Below, one piece after another: positions 1 through 11,545 of a stretch of 64,000 nt of DNA. A model generated the notes under the pieces. It was given only the letters and a program-made list of their open reading frames with translations. It ran no database searches and was not told where the DNA came from. Numbering within the stretch: position 1 is the first letter of the stretch; each line of letters starts with the position of its first letter. This DNA comes from Ischnura elegans (taxonomy: Eukaryota > Arthropoda > Insecta > Odonata > Coenagrionidae): positions 110,503,111 through 110,567,110 of the forward strand of contig NC_060247.1 of assembly GCF_921293095.1 (NCBI RefSeq), written 5' to 3'. A program made the translations under genes and the position numbers.

Positions 1-1388
1 GGCTAAGGTTGATCATGTGGCATATTTCTTAATAAGGGTGATTTGATTGGTTTGAATGGAATCTTAAGACAATATTCACGATTTCCGTTTAGTAGGGTCG
101 TGAAACACCTCTGGCTGAGGTCAGATAAATTATTACATGATATAATTTAAATATCACTTCCCATCACGTGTATCGATTAAGGTACCTGATGATGACTGAA
201 AGGCAATCAAAATACGAGTTGTGAACTGCCAAATAAAATCAGTGTTCAGTACGATGTCTTTATCATTCGATGCACTATTCCACGATATGCGTTCGTTCTC
301 CGGAAGAAGTTGGCTATAGATGTGATAAATAATTCAATATAAATTTTATACCTTATTCTCGCTCAATTTCCATTAAACTAGGTTTTTAATTACTATGTTT
401 TTAATGAAGCCATATTTATTCACATCGAGTTCTCTCTGTATTGCTTTTCAACAAAAAATTAAAACTTTCGACTAATTGTTGATGCAATGAAGGTTTTCAG
501 GTTACAGGGATTTTAAAATTGTTTTCTCCTCGGAGTATTTTTCGCTTTAGCTTATGTAGTCATTCTTTTCAATTAAGAATCATATATTTGTAATGCCTAC
601 ACCATATTGATTTCAAGAAAACTACCCTCGGAGGCTCAACCATATCACTTGTTGCTGTGTTATATGTATACGTGTTTTAAATTTTCCATGGATTTTCATG
701 GCTATGGAATTCCTTATTCGTGAAAACCCAAGTTAGTGGTACGACTTCTAAATAATACCTACGTAAAATATAGAAAACAGTGATATCCTAGAAAAAGAGA
801 TTAATTGCATCGAAATATTCTTGTGGCGTGTCCAATATTTAGCGCAACGCAATTGTTTTCCCGTGTGTGAAAAATTAAGAATTTCATATAGGTTGATTTT
901 TTGCGGTAAATTTATCATCGTTCCTGCGTTTTCTACGGGATAACCAAACTAAGCTAATGAAGTTGTTCTTAAAACCATATTTTTTTTAACAGAGCGTAAA
1001 GCACATTATCTAATAGAAAGTTGAGATCTCCAAGGAAATAGTTCAATACCTTTGCTCAGCTTAGTACCTTTCTATTACTATATAGATTTATAATGTTAAT
1101 TCTTCATTGAACTTTTACTTACATAAAAAAAAACGAATCCTGTTCAAAACTTATTCAATTCATTAATTTATTGTTTGCTGTCTTATCCTAGTTAATATTT
1201 CTTTAACAAACTCATGATTAAACCTAATATTTACCAGTGCTTTTGAGCGTCTCAATTTAGGCAAACTTTTTGAAGCCTATTTTATGAAATAAGGGTATGA
1301 TATATTTTTGTAAACATCTACCATGCGACACGATAAAAAATACAAAGACATGAATTACGTGTTTTAATTTAATTTTTTTCAATTTCAG
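1..1388 (+). other. Probable intron 1 of gene A, no exon found
   Basis: AT-rich sequence ending in a polypyrimidine tract and acceptor AG at 1387-1388. The missing first coding exon should be a short ATG exon ending in one base before GTGAGT, as in the three paralogues. I see no such ATG-to-donor combination here. First introns in B, C and D are 2.8-3.0 kb, so exon 1 of gene A is expected about 1.5 kb left of the window. Nothing else recognisable. Confidence 0.55.
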
Positions 1389-1964
1389 CTGTTTTCCTGG
1401 TTATTTCGACTTTTGTTTTTGCTTCTCCTCCGCCAGGGTATGAAGTAAGTGAGAATTTAGAAGAATGCAACCGATTAGCTGGAGTAAGTATTGCTCGTAT
1501 AACAATTTCACATGTAAATGGAAATATCTGAAGCTTCTCACTAGGCAATAGAAAATGCCAGCTTCATTTAGATCCAAAATAATTATTTATGCTCTTTACT
1601 CGTATCTCTAATTTTAGTCTTTTCCTTTATGAAAGTTTCATTGATTTTTATGTTATCACTGTATGCAAACTCAGAATTACTGCCGAAACGTTTCCTAAAA
1701 TAATTAAAGCCTCTGGCATACTTAATTGATTTCTACGGTATCTTTCTGCAATCCATTAATAAACTACGGCAATGAACCATTATTAAATTTAAAAAAAAAA
1801 CATTAAAAATCAAGTAATTCCCTTCGACTGTCTTTAGCTCAAATTATTCATTAACTCCAGCAAATTGATAATTCAATCTGCCTCTCAATTTCTTGCTTAT
1901 TTCGACAAAACAAAATCTACACTACATCCCAAAACATATCCGATTTCTCGCATCGTGAGTACAG

Positions 1965-2220
1965 CAGGTTGTAGCTTATTTTTATTTTTTCTCGGATTTT
2001 CGATTTTTATCTCTTCATTTATGCTATGGGGTGCAGAATGGATATCCTAAAAAAATCGACTCGATTGTTTAACATTTAGTAGATTAGTTAACATTGAGCA
2101 TAAATGCAATAACATTCGATTTCTCCGATTTTAATAAATAACATCATTGTCAGGGGTAACGCATAGTTTCACAGACCTTTAGAGCCACATTTTTCTCCAC
2201 TTTAACGTCCAGTAAACAGT
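1965..2220 (+). repeat. MITE-like interspersed repeat, copy 1
   Basis: About 250 bp in intron 2 of gene A that reappears in reverse orientation at 51080-51350 in intron 2 of gene D. Shared landmarks are GGGGTGCAGAATGGATATCC, GAGCATAAATGCAATA and TAACATCATYGTYAGGGGTA. No coding potential seen. Class unknown. Confidence 0.6.
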
Positions 2221-3477
2221 TTTCCAGGAAAACCATACTTTTCCGCGAGTTACAGCCGCGGGTCACACCCCTAACGGCAAGCTGGTCGCTCGCAGGTCGC
2301 ATTCACGGTCAGCTGATAGGTTCATCGCCCCTCATTGCCTTACGCTCCACCACTCCCTCGCGCCTTCTCAAGCGAGAGTCGGCGGAAGAAGGGAGGAGTG
2401 ACTATAGAACTTTTTTTGTTCCTTAGAGCAAATCCGCTGGGTGATTGTGATTCAGCTTGCGCGATTGTTTGTTTAATTGTGCTTCAGTTTAATTTTTATG
2501 CATCAACCCATTTTCATCCTTCTAAATTTCCACACAAACCCTCAATTTTTGCCCAGCAAAGAGATTTTCGGGGGAGGTTGGGTTGTGTACATGTTACCTA
2601 TACTGAACCTTTGATTTCCATCCGTGTACATCCATAAATCATACATATCATTAAATCAGCTGTATATTTTGCTTCGCAAATAATTATGAAAGTTAAATTT
2701 CATTAAAACACATTTCCATTTACATGCTATATTTGTCTGACATATGTGAAAAAAGAGGGTAGTTTTTAGATTAAAATGTTGACGTGATAGATAAAAACTG
2801 GGGTCATTTTTTTATCCAGGGACCATAAATTGGTCAAAATCAAGTCGCAGATCCAAGTAAACAACCTTGCCGTTCCCCTGAGTATTTTATTGTTTGTACT
2901 GTTGAACTGGAATTTTTCAGGACCTCTTGGAGCCCGCAATCGACTGTTATCGAAATGAATTATCCGAGGAAATGATGAATGAAACAAGGCGATTGGTCGG
3001 ACAACCACTTGTGTACCATGCAAACATTTTTGCAGGTAAGGATAAATATCCTATCTCTTGTTTTCTTTTTTTAACCATGACCATGTTGAAGTTTAGATGC
3101 ACCTCCTGAGAGAGTATTCAAAAATTAAATTTACACAAATTTTCAAAAGAATTTTCCCTATCATCTACATTTACACCACAATACCATCCCACATATACGC
3201 CTAAAAAGGCGTGTGAAAAGGGATGTTAGGACGCCGTTTACATAAAAATCAAATGCTCTACGAAAATGCTATTAGCATTTATTAAAGTCCTTTATGCTTC
3301 GGAGGAAGTTGTGGGCAATACATCTTCATTGATCATTTGTTATGTTTTTCCACGACATATCCCCAAAGAAAGTTGACAAATGGATGCGATATAACAACAC
3401 ATACCATGCCTTTTATTAAATGTTATATAGTTTCATGCACCAAATTACTGTAACATCGTAACATTGCAACAAAAAAA

Positions 3478-3965
3478 AACAAATAACTCCACGATAAGAA
3501 GGTCTATTTACTCGAAACGACATTCAACAACCCTGAGGATGAGCCCCGAGTTGGAGCTCGAAACGTTGGAAATAATTTAGTTTTTAACCCGTTGGGAATC
3601 GTGAGAGAAGATTAGCCACAGAATTCGATGGGATTGCATCAAATTGTTTTACTGATTGAAACTTTTTTATTTCGCCACCTTCTCATAATTGAGGGGTTGC
3701 GAATCGAAGTGATTTTTTCACAAAACAGTGTTAGGTGCAGAAATTGATGAACGAAATATATTCCGTTTATCAAAAGTACAAAATTTTAGTGGGCAAGGGA
3801 GACGGTTGAATCTCTGTCCTGCTGCTGACATTGAGTGGAAAATCAAATGAACTACTAAATGTCTGCTTGATCTCGTCTGTTTTCTTTACTTAATTATTGC
3901 ACCTAACTCTGTTTAGAAAACAAAATTCTTTGTATCCCTTCACTTCTCACCCCTTTATATCAGAT
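3478..3965 (+). repeat. Penelope-like tail repeat with hammerhead-like motif, copy 1
   Basis: Lies in intron 3 of gene A. It carries CTGAGGAT (3533-3540), then a GAGC/GCTC stem (3541-3544 with 3556-3559), then GAAAC (3560-3564). An inverted, more degraded copy lies at 62560-62990 with the same order of landmarks. Assignment to Penelope-like elements rests on the same motif occurring in the GIY-YIG element at 54374-55849. Confidence 0.5.
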
Positions 3966-5357
3966 CACCGTTTAAAGGCAAATTAATGATTCATTAAATT
4001 ATTATCACTATTATTTATTTTTTTCTTTTCCCTGATCTTAATTTTTTAATCATGACTAACGTCTTGGAGCATAGGCGGATTTAGAGGAGGGGATTGGATC
4101 ATGTCTGTTGAGCAGAATATGCAATTTTTACAGCTTTTTGCTCCAAAGGGTACCTCGGTGATGAAAAAAAGTTTTTATTCAATCATTCACCGTGTGCCGT
4201 TTCTCCGGAGATGAGGAAGACAATGAAATGCAGAGACTCCTTTTTAAGGACTTCCATTGAGGAAAGTAATTATTTGGTTGCTCCACGAGTTTTTAAATAT
4301 TTACAACAAATTTTCAAATTGTATCCACATGAACTAACCATTTTTTTTCTGCTGTGAACTAATATTTGATAATTCTCGCAGGAGGCATGACCAGATCTCA
4401 GCCTGTGTAAGACAAGGTGTTGAACTCGGGAAGGATATCTCGAACAAATCAAAAATCATGATTCCGTTTACCGGCCAGTTAATTGATACTACACTGCATA
4501 TCCTTTGTGACAATGAGGATGAAATGTTTCCTGGTAACTACGTATTTTGTATGAAGATGCGAATTTTCTTGTTTTTTTTTAAGAAAAATCTTCGAATTAT
4601 CAGTTATAAAATGTACTTCTCATTGCATGTTATATTGTTATCATTCTTAAAAAATTTTAATATCATATAAATTTATCTTTTACCTCAAACATTCTGCTGT
4701 CTTCTAATTTTCAGTGGTCACAAAAGAGGAGGCACTATGTTTTCGGAATGCCACAGATACGTGTGATCACCACTTAGATTTCATCCACAATATGGAAGTT
4801 GTTGCATTCTGTGATTCTGCGAATCCTGATACTGATCCTTTCACCCAGGAGTATATGTGTCGGTATGTCTGAAAGCATGTGTGGTAGTGCTATGGTTAAA
4901 TATGATTACCATTAATCGGTTATTAGAATTCCAGTCATTCTGCTGATTTTAATTGAATTCTGTATAACTTTCTACTCTTAGATTCCCTGATTGTTACTGG
5001 TTAAATAATATTGACTCGATAATTTATGGAATTCACAATGTATTTGCTGCAATTATATTTATATTATTCTTTATTCCACAAGATTTACTTGGAGGTCTGC
5101 CAGCGTCGGGCCTTGCCAAGACGCTGCCTCAAGTTACAATTCATTTAAAAACAATCTAACTGTTCTACATGTATCCAGTACTACAGATTTTTGAATGTTT
5201 ATTATTGTGTTTCTTTTAATTTTTAATTGTTCAATTCCAAAATTGAGTGATGAATGTATTATTCCTGTTGATGATATTACTATGGGGATGATGGTGACCA
5301 CGTCCTGTTTCCAGATAGTTTTTATTTGCCTTGCGAGGTCTTGATACTTTTGTTTTA

Positions 5358-5399
5358 TTATTACCATTATTATTACTATCATTATTATTATTATTTTTT
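5358..5399 (+). repeat. (ATT)n microsatellite
   Basis: Imperfect ATT/ATC triplet run in intron 5 of gene A. Confidence 0.8.
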
Positions 5400-5829
5400 G
5401 CATCTTAAAATAGGCAAGCCTGTTCAAGTCACCGTTGAAAATTGTATCAATCGCAAATAGACTGATGGTTTTCTGGTATAACCAGTATTGCACTAAGTCA
5501 CATCGCTTTTCCTCCATTTTTCTGTAATAAAACCTTCCCCTGTCATATACTCTACGATGTGATGCAAGGAAATTTAAAGTTATTCCAATGTAATAATATG
5601 CAAATGAATCCATTATTAGAATTATGGTTTATGCGAATACTTGACGATGTTTATAAATATATTTATGGAGTTGATCTAACTGATTTATAATTTTTTAAAC
5701 AGGAAACTAGCTGATTTTCTGGATTGTTCCAAGGAACTCATTGCATCATGCGCAGAAAATATAGTGAAAACTCTAAGCATATTTAAAACTAAATTGTTGA
5801 ATTCTGATGTCTGCGCTGCATACAACTGA

Positions 5830-6130
5830 CCTAGTCATCTCAGAAGAACATGAAGTGTGCCAATTAAGACACATTTCTCATCAGTAGTATCCCAAAAGTA
5901 AAAAGGATATGGCCATTTGGCTGAAGTTTCTGAAAAAGATCGATGTCCAAAATTGGAGTAAAATTCAATATCTTTCATGATATATATTTGTGAACCTTAG
6001 TTGGTGTCTCCTTATTCTACTCCCGGTGTAAACCCTTGAATTTCCAACCAATAAATTACAAACCATTGATATAAACCTTATTTATTTATAAAACCTATTA
6101 AGATTATGAGAGATTCGTCATTGCTTTAAG
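5830..6130 (+). other. 3' flank of gene A with polyadenylation signal
   Basis: AATAAA at 6050-6055, 221 bp after the stop codon, is the likely poly(A) signal. The segment has two relatives in the window: 9209-9516 continued at 11546-12030 on the + strand, and 30790-31745 on the - strand. The latter also includes exon 6. Confidence 0.55.
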
Positions 6131-6424
6131 AAGCATATACTATTTTGATTTTATATATTCCCTTCTGTAATGTTCAATGTGCAAGAAAATTGTAAAATTC
6201 ATACCACCCAAACTATGAGTCACTAACACCACTCCACTCAGTAAAAATGTCATACAAAAGTAATAGTAATTTGTGATTATTTATTACAGTTTTAATTTTT
6301 ACGAGTGATTTTATGAAAAAAAGAGTCTAAAAACGATGGATTTATGTCAATCAGCAGTGTAACACTTAGAGTGACACTTAAAAATAAAAGGAGGACACAA
6401 TTTTTTGCAACCTCTAAGGGTTAG

Positions 6425-6630
6425 GTGGGAGAGTTCTCGGGTTTTCAGCCGGGTCCAAGGGTTTTTCTACACCGACGTTTCGAAGACTAAGTCTGCCATC
6501 GTCTTCAGGGTGAATCGTGTTCGTTCGTTCGTTTGTTCACCCTGAAGACGATGGCAAACTCAGCCTTCGAAATGTCGGTGCAGAAAAACCCTTGGGCCCG
6601 GCTGGAAACCCGAGAACTCTTCCTCCAGTA
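6425..6630. repeat. Long palindromic (foldback) MITE
   Basis: The left arm 6425-6514 and right arm 6536-6630 are imperfect reverse complements (GAGTTCTCGGG...AAGGGTTTTTCT against its complement) around a loop of TTCG/TTTG repeats. Each arm carries one copy of the CTGAAGAC...CGAAA motif (minus copy 6477-6508, plus copy 6542-6573). Confidence 0.75.
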
Positions 6631-6788
6631 TATCCGACGGGAAAACCATAGATCCTTCGCTAAGGGTTAAATAGCTAATTAACACAAGTCCCTCGTATTT
6701 GGATAGACTAAGGGATCAAGCCTCCGAAGGTTTTTAGCCTCCCCTCCATCCAGTCGACTCCTGCTCCAACGATTCTCATGTCTTCTAA

Positions 6789-7352
6789 AGGCTGGGACAC
6801 AATCAACGCTAACGTGAGACGGTATACGGAATCCGGGAGAACATGAGACGGGGAACGCCACCGTGCGGTCACAATTGAATTTCCCGTGGCCGGAAAGAAA
6901 ATTGACTAACGCCCGCGCAGTGGTTTTGTTTGTAGTCTTCAATATTTTCGTTTGTGTGCAGGATTAGTGTTTGAAGGATGTTCGAAATCTACGAGGATAG
7001 TATGCACGCAAATTAAATTAAGTAATGGCTTACCTTAACTGACTTCTCTTCAGCTCACGTTGCACGACAACAGCAACTGCTATATTCAGCAATGGGCGCC
7101 AACAATGCTGTATCGCCGTGTGATGCCGTAGATACCTTTCTCTGCCAACAGGTGGCTCCCATTTTCGGGCTCTTCTGATTGGCTTTCCGTGTACGGGACA
7201 CGGGAAGGGATGAAAGTTGCCCATCTCTCGCGTTTACGTACTCTCCGTAAACGGTGGTTGTGTCCCTTCCATGAGCTTTCCCTTCCGCCATCTTTTTACC
7301 ACTTCCCGTTAACGGCTCGCGTCTCACGTTAGCGTTCATTGTGTCCCGGCCT
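6789..7352. mobile_element. PIF/Harbinger-like MITE with TAA target duplication
   Basis: Terminal inverted repeats of about 33 bp share GGGACACAAT, AACGCTAACGTGAGACG. They are flanked by TAA at 6786-6788 and TAA at 7353-7355, the 3-bp TWA-type duplication typical of PIF/Harbinger elements. The interior (564 bp in all) has further internal inverted segments and no transposase. Short ORFs inside it have no family features. Confidence 0.6.
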
Positions 7353-7359
7353 TAAGACT

Positions 7360-7985
7360 TAGTACTTCCGACGAATTTGAGGCATTCCCAAAGATCGCTA
7401 TCCTCTTGGTAATATTTCTGATACAGCTTACATCATTATTACAAGTCCTCTCCCCGATATATTTGGCCTTCACTCTTTTGAGTCTTGTACTCTTTATTTG
7501 CACCACTATGCATGGGTCTTCTCTTCCTGACTTTCAGAATACTTCTCATAACTAACTACTAAATATCTAGTGTAGTATCCAGCGATTTCCGCGTATTTAA
7601 AATCTTAAACGCTCCGTTAATTTTTCACAATAGCCCCCTCTAGCTTTTTGTCAATATTATCCTACAGCCCACAAAATAATGAAATATAAACTTTCAGTAG
7701 TCAAAAAATGGTCATATTTTGACCGATTTAAAGATTATAAATTTTATCCCTCAATGACAATTTATCCAAATTGACAAGTCAAGAGAAAAAAAATTTAATT
7801 TAAAAAATAAGATTAAATTAAATTGATTATTTCTTAATATTTATCGGTCTTGTATCATTTTTGGAGCATCTAAGTCCATTTAAGCCTGAGTTTGGTCTAG
7901 TTCACTCAGGCGTGAAATTACAACTACCCATAAAACCTTGGTAGATGTATAAGAAAGCAAAGTTATGATGAAAACGAATTGAAGG
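7360..7985. other. Intergenic, nothing recognised
   Basis: AT-rich intergenic sequence. No splice-bounded ORF, RNA gene or clear terminal repeat seen. Confidence 0.4.
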
Positions 7986-9208
7986 TTTTATATAAAACAC
8001 TGGAAGGTAAAATATGACGAAGGACATAAAATACTTTCCCTCTGGTGTATTACCGAGTTTTTAAAACTCAATAGCTCAACTCAAATTGAACTACAAAGAA
8101 GAATCCTGCATCTGTACAATATGTGTTGGACAAAACTTGAAATCCCAAAGGATTGGAACGTGGCTAATATTGTTTCATTGTTTAAAAAGGGAAAGAGAAA
8201 TAACCCAGAGAATTACAGAGGCATAAGTCTACTAAATACTGCATATAAAATATACAGTATAATAATTAATACTAGGCTACAAGCTATCTCTGATACCATT
8301 TTATTAGAAGAGCAAGCTAGCTTTAGGAAGGGAAGATCTTGCATCGACCATGTTTTTACTTTAAAACAAATCATTCAAAAACGAAGAGAGTTTAATCTAG
8401 AAACGCATCTTGCATTCTTAGATATTGAAAAGGCATTCGATCGTGTTAACAGAGAAATTTTATTGTCAATTATGAAGAAAATAGGGTTTCCTAAACATCT
8501 GATAAAAGCTTCCCAGAGTCTATACAGAGACACCAGAATTGTAATTGACACTAGGAAACAGATCACTCATGAAATTATCATTAACCAAGGAGTTAGACAG
8601 GGTTGCAGCCTATCCCCAGCCTTATTTAATCTATATAAAGATGACGTTCTGAGAATATGGAAGGAGAATAATGTATCACAAGGCATAGAATTGGGACCAT
8701 CTCAATACTTTAATACAATGCTTTTTGCTGACAATCAGGTTATAATACAAAATAAAGAGGGCGAACTGCAGATGGCAGTATACAGACTATACCAATTGAG
8801 CAAACTATACAACCTGAGAATTTCAAAAACCAAAACCAAAGACTATGGCATTTTTAGGAAGCAACCCGATGCGAACAAAAATTGTTATTGAGGATAAAGT
8901 CCTGGAGCAAGTGTCATTAAATGTGTTTTTAAGATCAGTGAAAGGCTGCACAAAATTGGATAAATTAAGAAACACTCAAATAAAAGATGAACTGGGTTTC
9001 CACTGTCCAGGCAGTCACTGATAAACTACAAGACTACTAACACAGATGGAAGGAGCATAGGTATACTTCGAATACCAAATGTATGAATTCCAAAACGAGC
9101 CATGGAATATCAACCATTTGGCAAGAGAAGTATAGGAAGACCAATAAAAAGATGGTAATGTGCAGACGGAACAAGCTTAGTAGCCTAATCCTGGAAGGAA
9201 GAAGAAGA
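7985..9208 (+). mobile_element. RTE-type LINE relic with mutated catalytic box
   Basis: Reverse-transcriptase homology runs from about 7990, with stops, and is clean from 8121 to 8891. Motifs in order are IPKDWNVANIVSLFKKG, NYRGISLLNTAYKI, the AFLDIEKAFDRVNRE box, GVRQGCSLSPALFNLY, and LFADNQVII where an active enzyme has FADD. After a frameshift near 8870 the C-terminal GKRSIGRP region typical of RTE elements follows at about 9100. The loss of the second catalytic Asp, the frameshift and the lost 5' half make it dead. It abuts the gene-A-type 3' flank copy that begins at 9209. Confidence 0.75.
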
Positions 9209-9516
9209 TCTAAAATTGGTGTGCAATTACATTGCTTTTATGATATATATATTGTGAACCTTAGTTACCGTGTCTCCGTTTTCCATTCAAGGTGTTAGCC
9301 TATGAATTTTCAAACTATAAATTACAAACCATTAAGTGTAGCCTTATTAATTATTATAAGTATTCTATTACTTTCATGAAGGAATTCATCATTGCTACGT
9401 GGAAAATATTCATAGAAATGTTTGATTTCGTTAATTTCATCCTCATGTATTTGTCGCCCCAAGCATGGTCGCCGGATTTTTTCAGCTATTTGACAATATT
9501 TCCTGACGTATTGTTT

Positions 9517-11545
9517 GGGGAAAATAGGGGAGGATACGACCAGCAAACCAATGGAAGAGAGTTGGAAAACCATTAGAAGTGGTCTGCAGGCGGCAGCTGA
9601 GGAAGTTCTTGGTAAAAGAAGAGTCGTTATGAAAAAACCATGGATCACGCTGGAAGTATTAGATCTCATTGAAGAAAGAAGAAAATACAAGGCTGCGAAA
9701 ACAGAGGAAGGACAGAATCGTTACAAGAGGATAAGGAACGAAATATGTCGTAAAGCGCGGAAGGCTAGAGAAACGTGGATGAAAAGCATTTGCGAAGACG
9801 TGCAAAACAATCTTAAACATGGAAAAGTAGAGGCCGCTTATAGGATAGTGAGGAACCACTTTAAGGAAAGGGGCGTAAGATGTAATACCCTTAGGGACAA
9901 AAACGGAGAACTATTGATTGAAAACAAAGAAAAAGTGAAGAGATGGAAGGAATATCTGGAATATTTGTACAAAGGAAGTCGCCTCAGAACGAATTCTATC
10001 GAAAACGAGAGGGAAGTGGATGCCGATGACATGGGAGCCCCAATTTTAAGATCGGAATTTGATGCGGCTGTAAGAGACCTCAGGATAAATAAAGCGTCTG
10101 GCATTGATGACATTCGTGCAGAACTAATTAAAAATTCAGGAGAGAAGACGTTGAACCAGCTATACAAAATCATTAGTGAAATATATACAACAGGTGAGAT
10201 ACCAAAGGATTTCGAGAGGAACATTATAATCCCTATTCCTAAGAAGAAACGAGCGGAGAAGTGCGAAGATTTTAGGACCATAAGCCTTACTACACATGCA
10301 TCAAAGATATTGACAAGGATCATCTATAGAAGAATAGAACGAAAAGCAGAAGAGTACTTGGATGAGGACCAATTTGGATTCAGAAAAAACAAAGGCACAA
10401 GGGAAGCAATGTTGGCCCTAAGACTGCTCATAGAAAAGAGAATGGAAAAGAACAAGCCAACATTCGTTGCGTTTGTGGACTTAGAGAAAGCATTTGATAA
10501 CGTGGATTGGAGCACAATGCTTGGAATCCTAAAGGAAATTGGGGTTCTTTATAATGACAGAAGAATCATCCACAGTTTATACAAAAACCGAGTAGCCGTG
10601 ATAAAATCAGGGCCCAGCTGTGAAGAAGCAAGAATTAAGAAAGGAGTGCGACAAGGCTGTACATTGTCACCCGTAATTTTCAACGTTTACATTGAAAAAG
10701 CCATTAATGAAATCAAAGAAAAGGCATTGGGAGTGAATATCCATGGAGAAAAAATAAGCATGCTAAGATTTGCCGATGACATAGCCGTTATAGCGGAAAC
10801 AGAGAAGGATTTGAAAAATATTCTGATTAATATGGGTAGGGTAATGAGTAGATATCAACTGAAAATAAGCACGAAGAAAACCAAGATCTTAGTATGCAGC
10901 AGAAGAGAAGAAGTCAAGACCAACATTAAAATAGGGAGGCAAAAACTGATAGTGGTGGATGAATTCTGTTATTTGGGAAGCAAGATAACTAGTGACGGGA
11001 GAAGCAAGAAAGAAATTATCAGCAGAATAGCCCAGGCGAAGAGAGCATTCCACCAAAGGAGAGACCTGCTTACAGCGGGAAACTTAAATATGGATGTGAA
11101 GAAGCAATTTATAAGAACCTACATCTGGAGTATGCTCCTATGCGGAAGTGAGGCATGGACAATGACCGCAGCGGAGAAGGCAAGGATAGAGGCCTTTGAA
11201 ATGTGGTGCTACAGAAGAATGATGAAAATCAAATGGATCGACCGAGTTAGTAACGAGGAAGTCCTAAGAGGGGTAGGAGAGAGGAGAAGCCTCATGAAAA
11301 CCTTAATAAGAAGACGGAACAACCTTGTAGGCCACATCTTGAGACATGATGGCCTGATGAAGACAATCGTCGAAGGACAGGTGGAAGGCAGGAATGGTAA
11401 GGGGAGACCTCGAACAGAATATATGGAACAAGTAAAGAGAGATGTGAAAGAGAAGAAATACGTAGGAGTGTAAAGATTAGCTGATGGGAGAACTGAGTGG
11501 AGAGCTGCGTCAAACCAATCCTAGGATTGTTGACCGGTGATGATG
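9517..11545 (+). mobile_element. 5'-truncated RTE-type LINE with target-site duplication
   Basis: The insertion is bounded by ATTGTTT at 9510-9516 and 11546-11552. The uninterrupted relative at 30790-31445 (- strand) gives the empty site. The 3' end is a short GATGATG run, as RTE elements commonly have simple-repeat tails. The apurinic endonuclease half is absent. Confidence 0.85.
9548..11473 (+). CDS. LINE reverse transcriptase, RTE-like, open reading frame intact
   Basis: Open throughout from the truncated 5' end; the first ATG in frame is at 9548. Landmarks in order are GEIPKDFERNIIIPIPKKK, the AFVDLEKAFDNVDW box, GVRQGCTLSPVIFNVY, the catalytic FADDIAVI box (about 10770), and the C-terminal AFEMWCYRRMMKIKW and GHILRHDG then GRPRTEYM regions seen in arthropod endonuclease-reverse transcriptases. 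The catalytic Asp pair is present, unlike the neighbour at 8121-8891. Without its endonuclease the copy is unlikely to move on its own, but the enzyme half may still be translatable if transcribed. The lack of stops over more than 600 codons argues for recent insertion. Confidence 0.85.
   Translation, partial: PMEESWKTIRSGLQAAAEEVLGKRRVVMKKPWITLEVLDLIEERRKYKAAKTEEGQNRYKRIRNEICRKARKARETWMKSICEDVQNNLKHGKVEAAYRIVRNHFKERGVRCNTLRDKNGELLIENKEKVKRWKEYLEYLYKGSRLRTNSIENEREVDADDMGAPILRSEFDAAVRDLRINKASGIDDIRAELIKNSGEKTLNQLYKIISEIYTTGEIPKDFERNIIIPIPKKKRAEKCEDFRTISLTTHASKILTRIIYRRIERKAEEYLDEDQFGFRKNKGTREAMLALRLLIEKRMEKNKPTFVAFVDLEKAFDNVDWSTMLGILKEIGVLYNDRRIIHSLYKNRVAVIKSGPSCEEARIKKGVRQGCTLSPVIFNVYIEKAINEIKEKALGVNIHGEKISMLRFADDIAVIAETEKDLKNILINMGRVMSRYQLKISTKKTKILVCSRREEVKTNIKIGRQKLIVVDEFCYLGSKITSDGRSKKEIISRIAQAKRAFHQRRDLLTAGNLNMDVKKQFIRTYIWSMLLCGSEAWTMTAAEKARIEAFEMWCYRRMMKIKWIDRVSNEEVLRGVGERRSLMKTLIRRRNNLVGHILRHDGLMKTIVEGQVEGRNGKGRPRTEYMEQVKRDVKEKKYVGV

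Larger units (their letters stand above)
1389..5829 (+). pseudogene. Gene A: secreted Cys-rich (27-kDa haemolymph glycoprotein-like), exons 2-6, frameshifted
   Basis: Exons 1389-1483, 2921-3035, 4382-4533, 4715-4862 and 5703-5829, each bounded by AG and GT; stop TGA at 5827-5829. Exon 2 encodes the hydrophobic end of a signal peptide, then the first Cys. Exon 4 contains ACVRQG and ILCDNEDE, exon 5 LDFIHNMEVVAFCD, and exon 6 DFLDCSKELIASC. Exon 3 starts in frame (DLLEPAIDC) but is 115 bp against 119 bp in B and D. The conserved CVPCKHFCR end lies in another frame, so a net 4-nt deletion sits near 2985-3005. Read straight through, exon 4 would hit a stop within ten codons. All other exons keep frame, so decay is recent, or the indel is an assembly error. 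Exon 1 lies outside the window. Seen directly: splice sites, frames and Cys pattern. Inferred: pseudogene status and the DUF1397-like family. Confidence 0.7.

Noticed and set aside
1865-2050. 61-codon ORF with a hydrophobic C-terminal end in intron 2 of gene A
   Set aside because: Overlaps the interspersed repeat at 1965-2220 that recurs inverted at 51080-51350.
5134-5613. 159-codon minus-strand ORF in intron 5 of gene A
   Set aside because: Isoleucine-rich translation of an ATT microsatellite; antisense to an intron, no motif.
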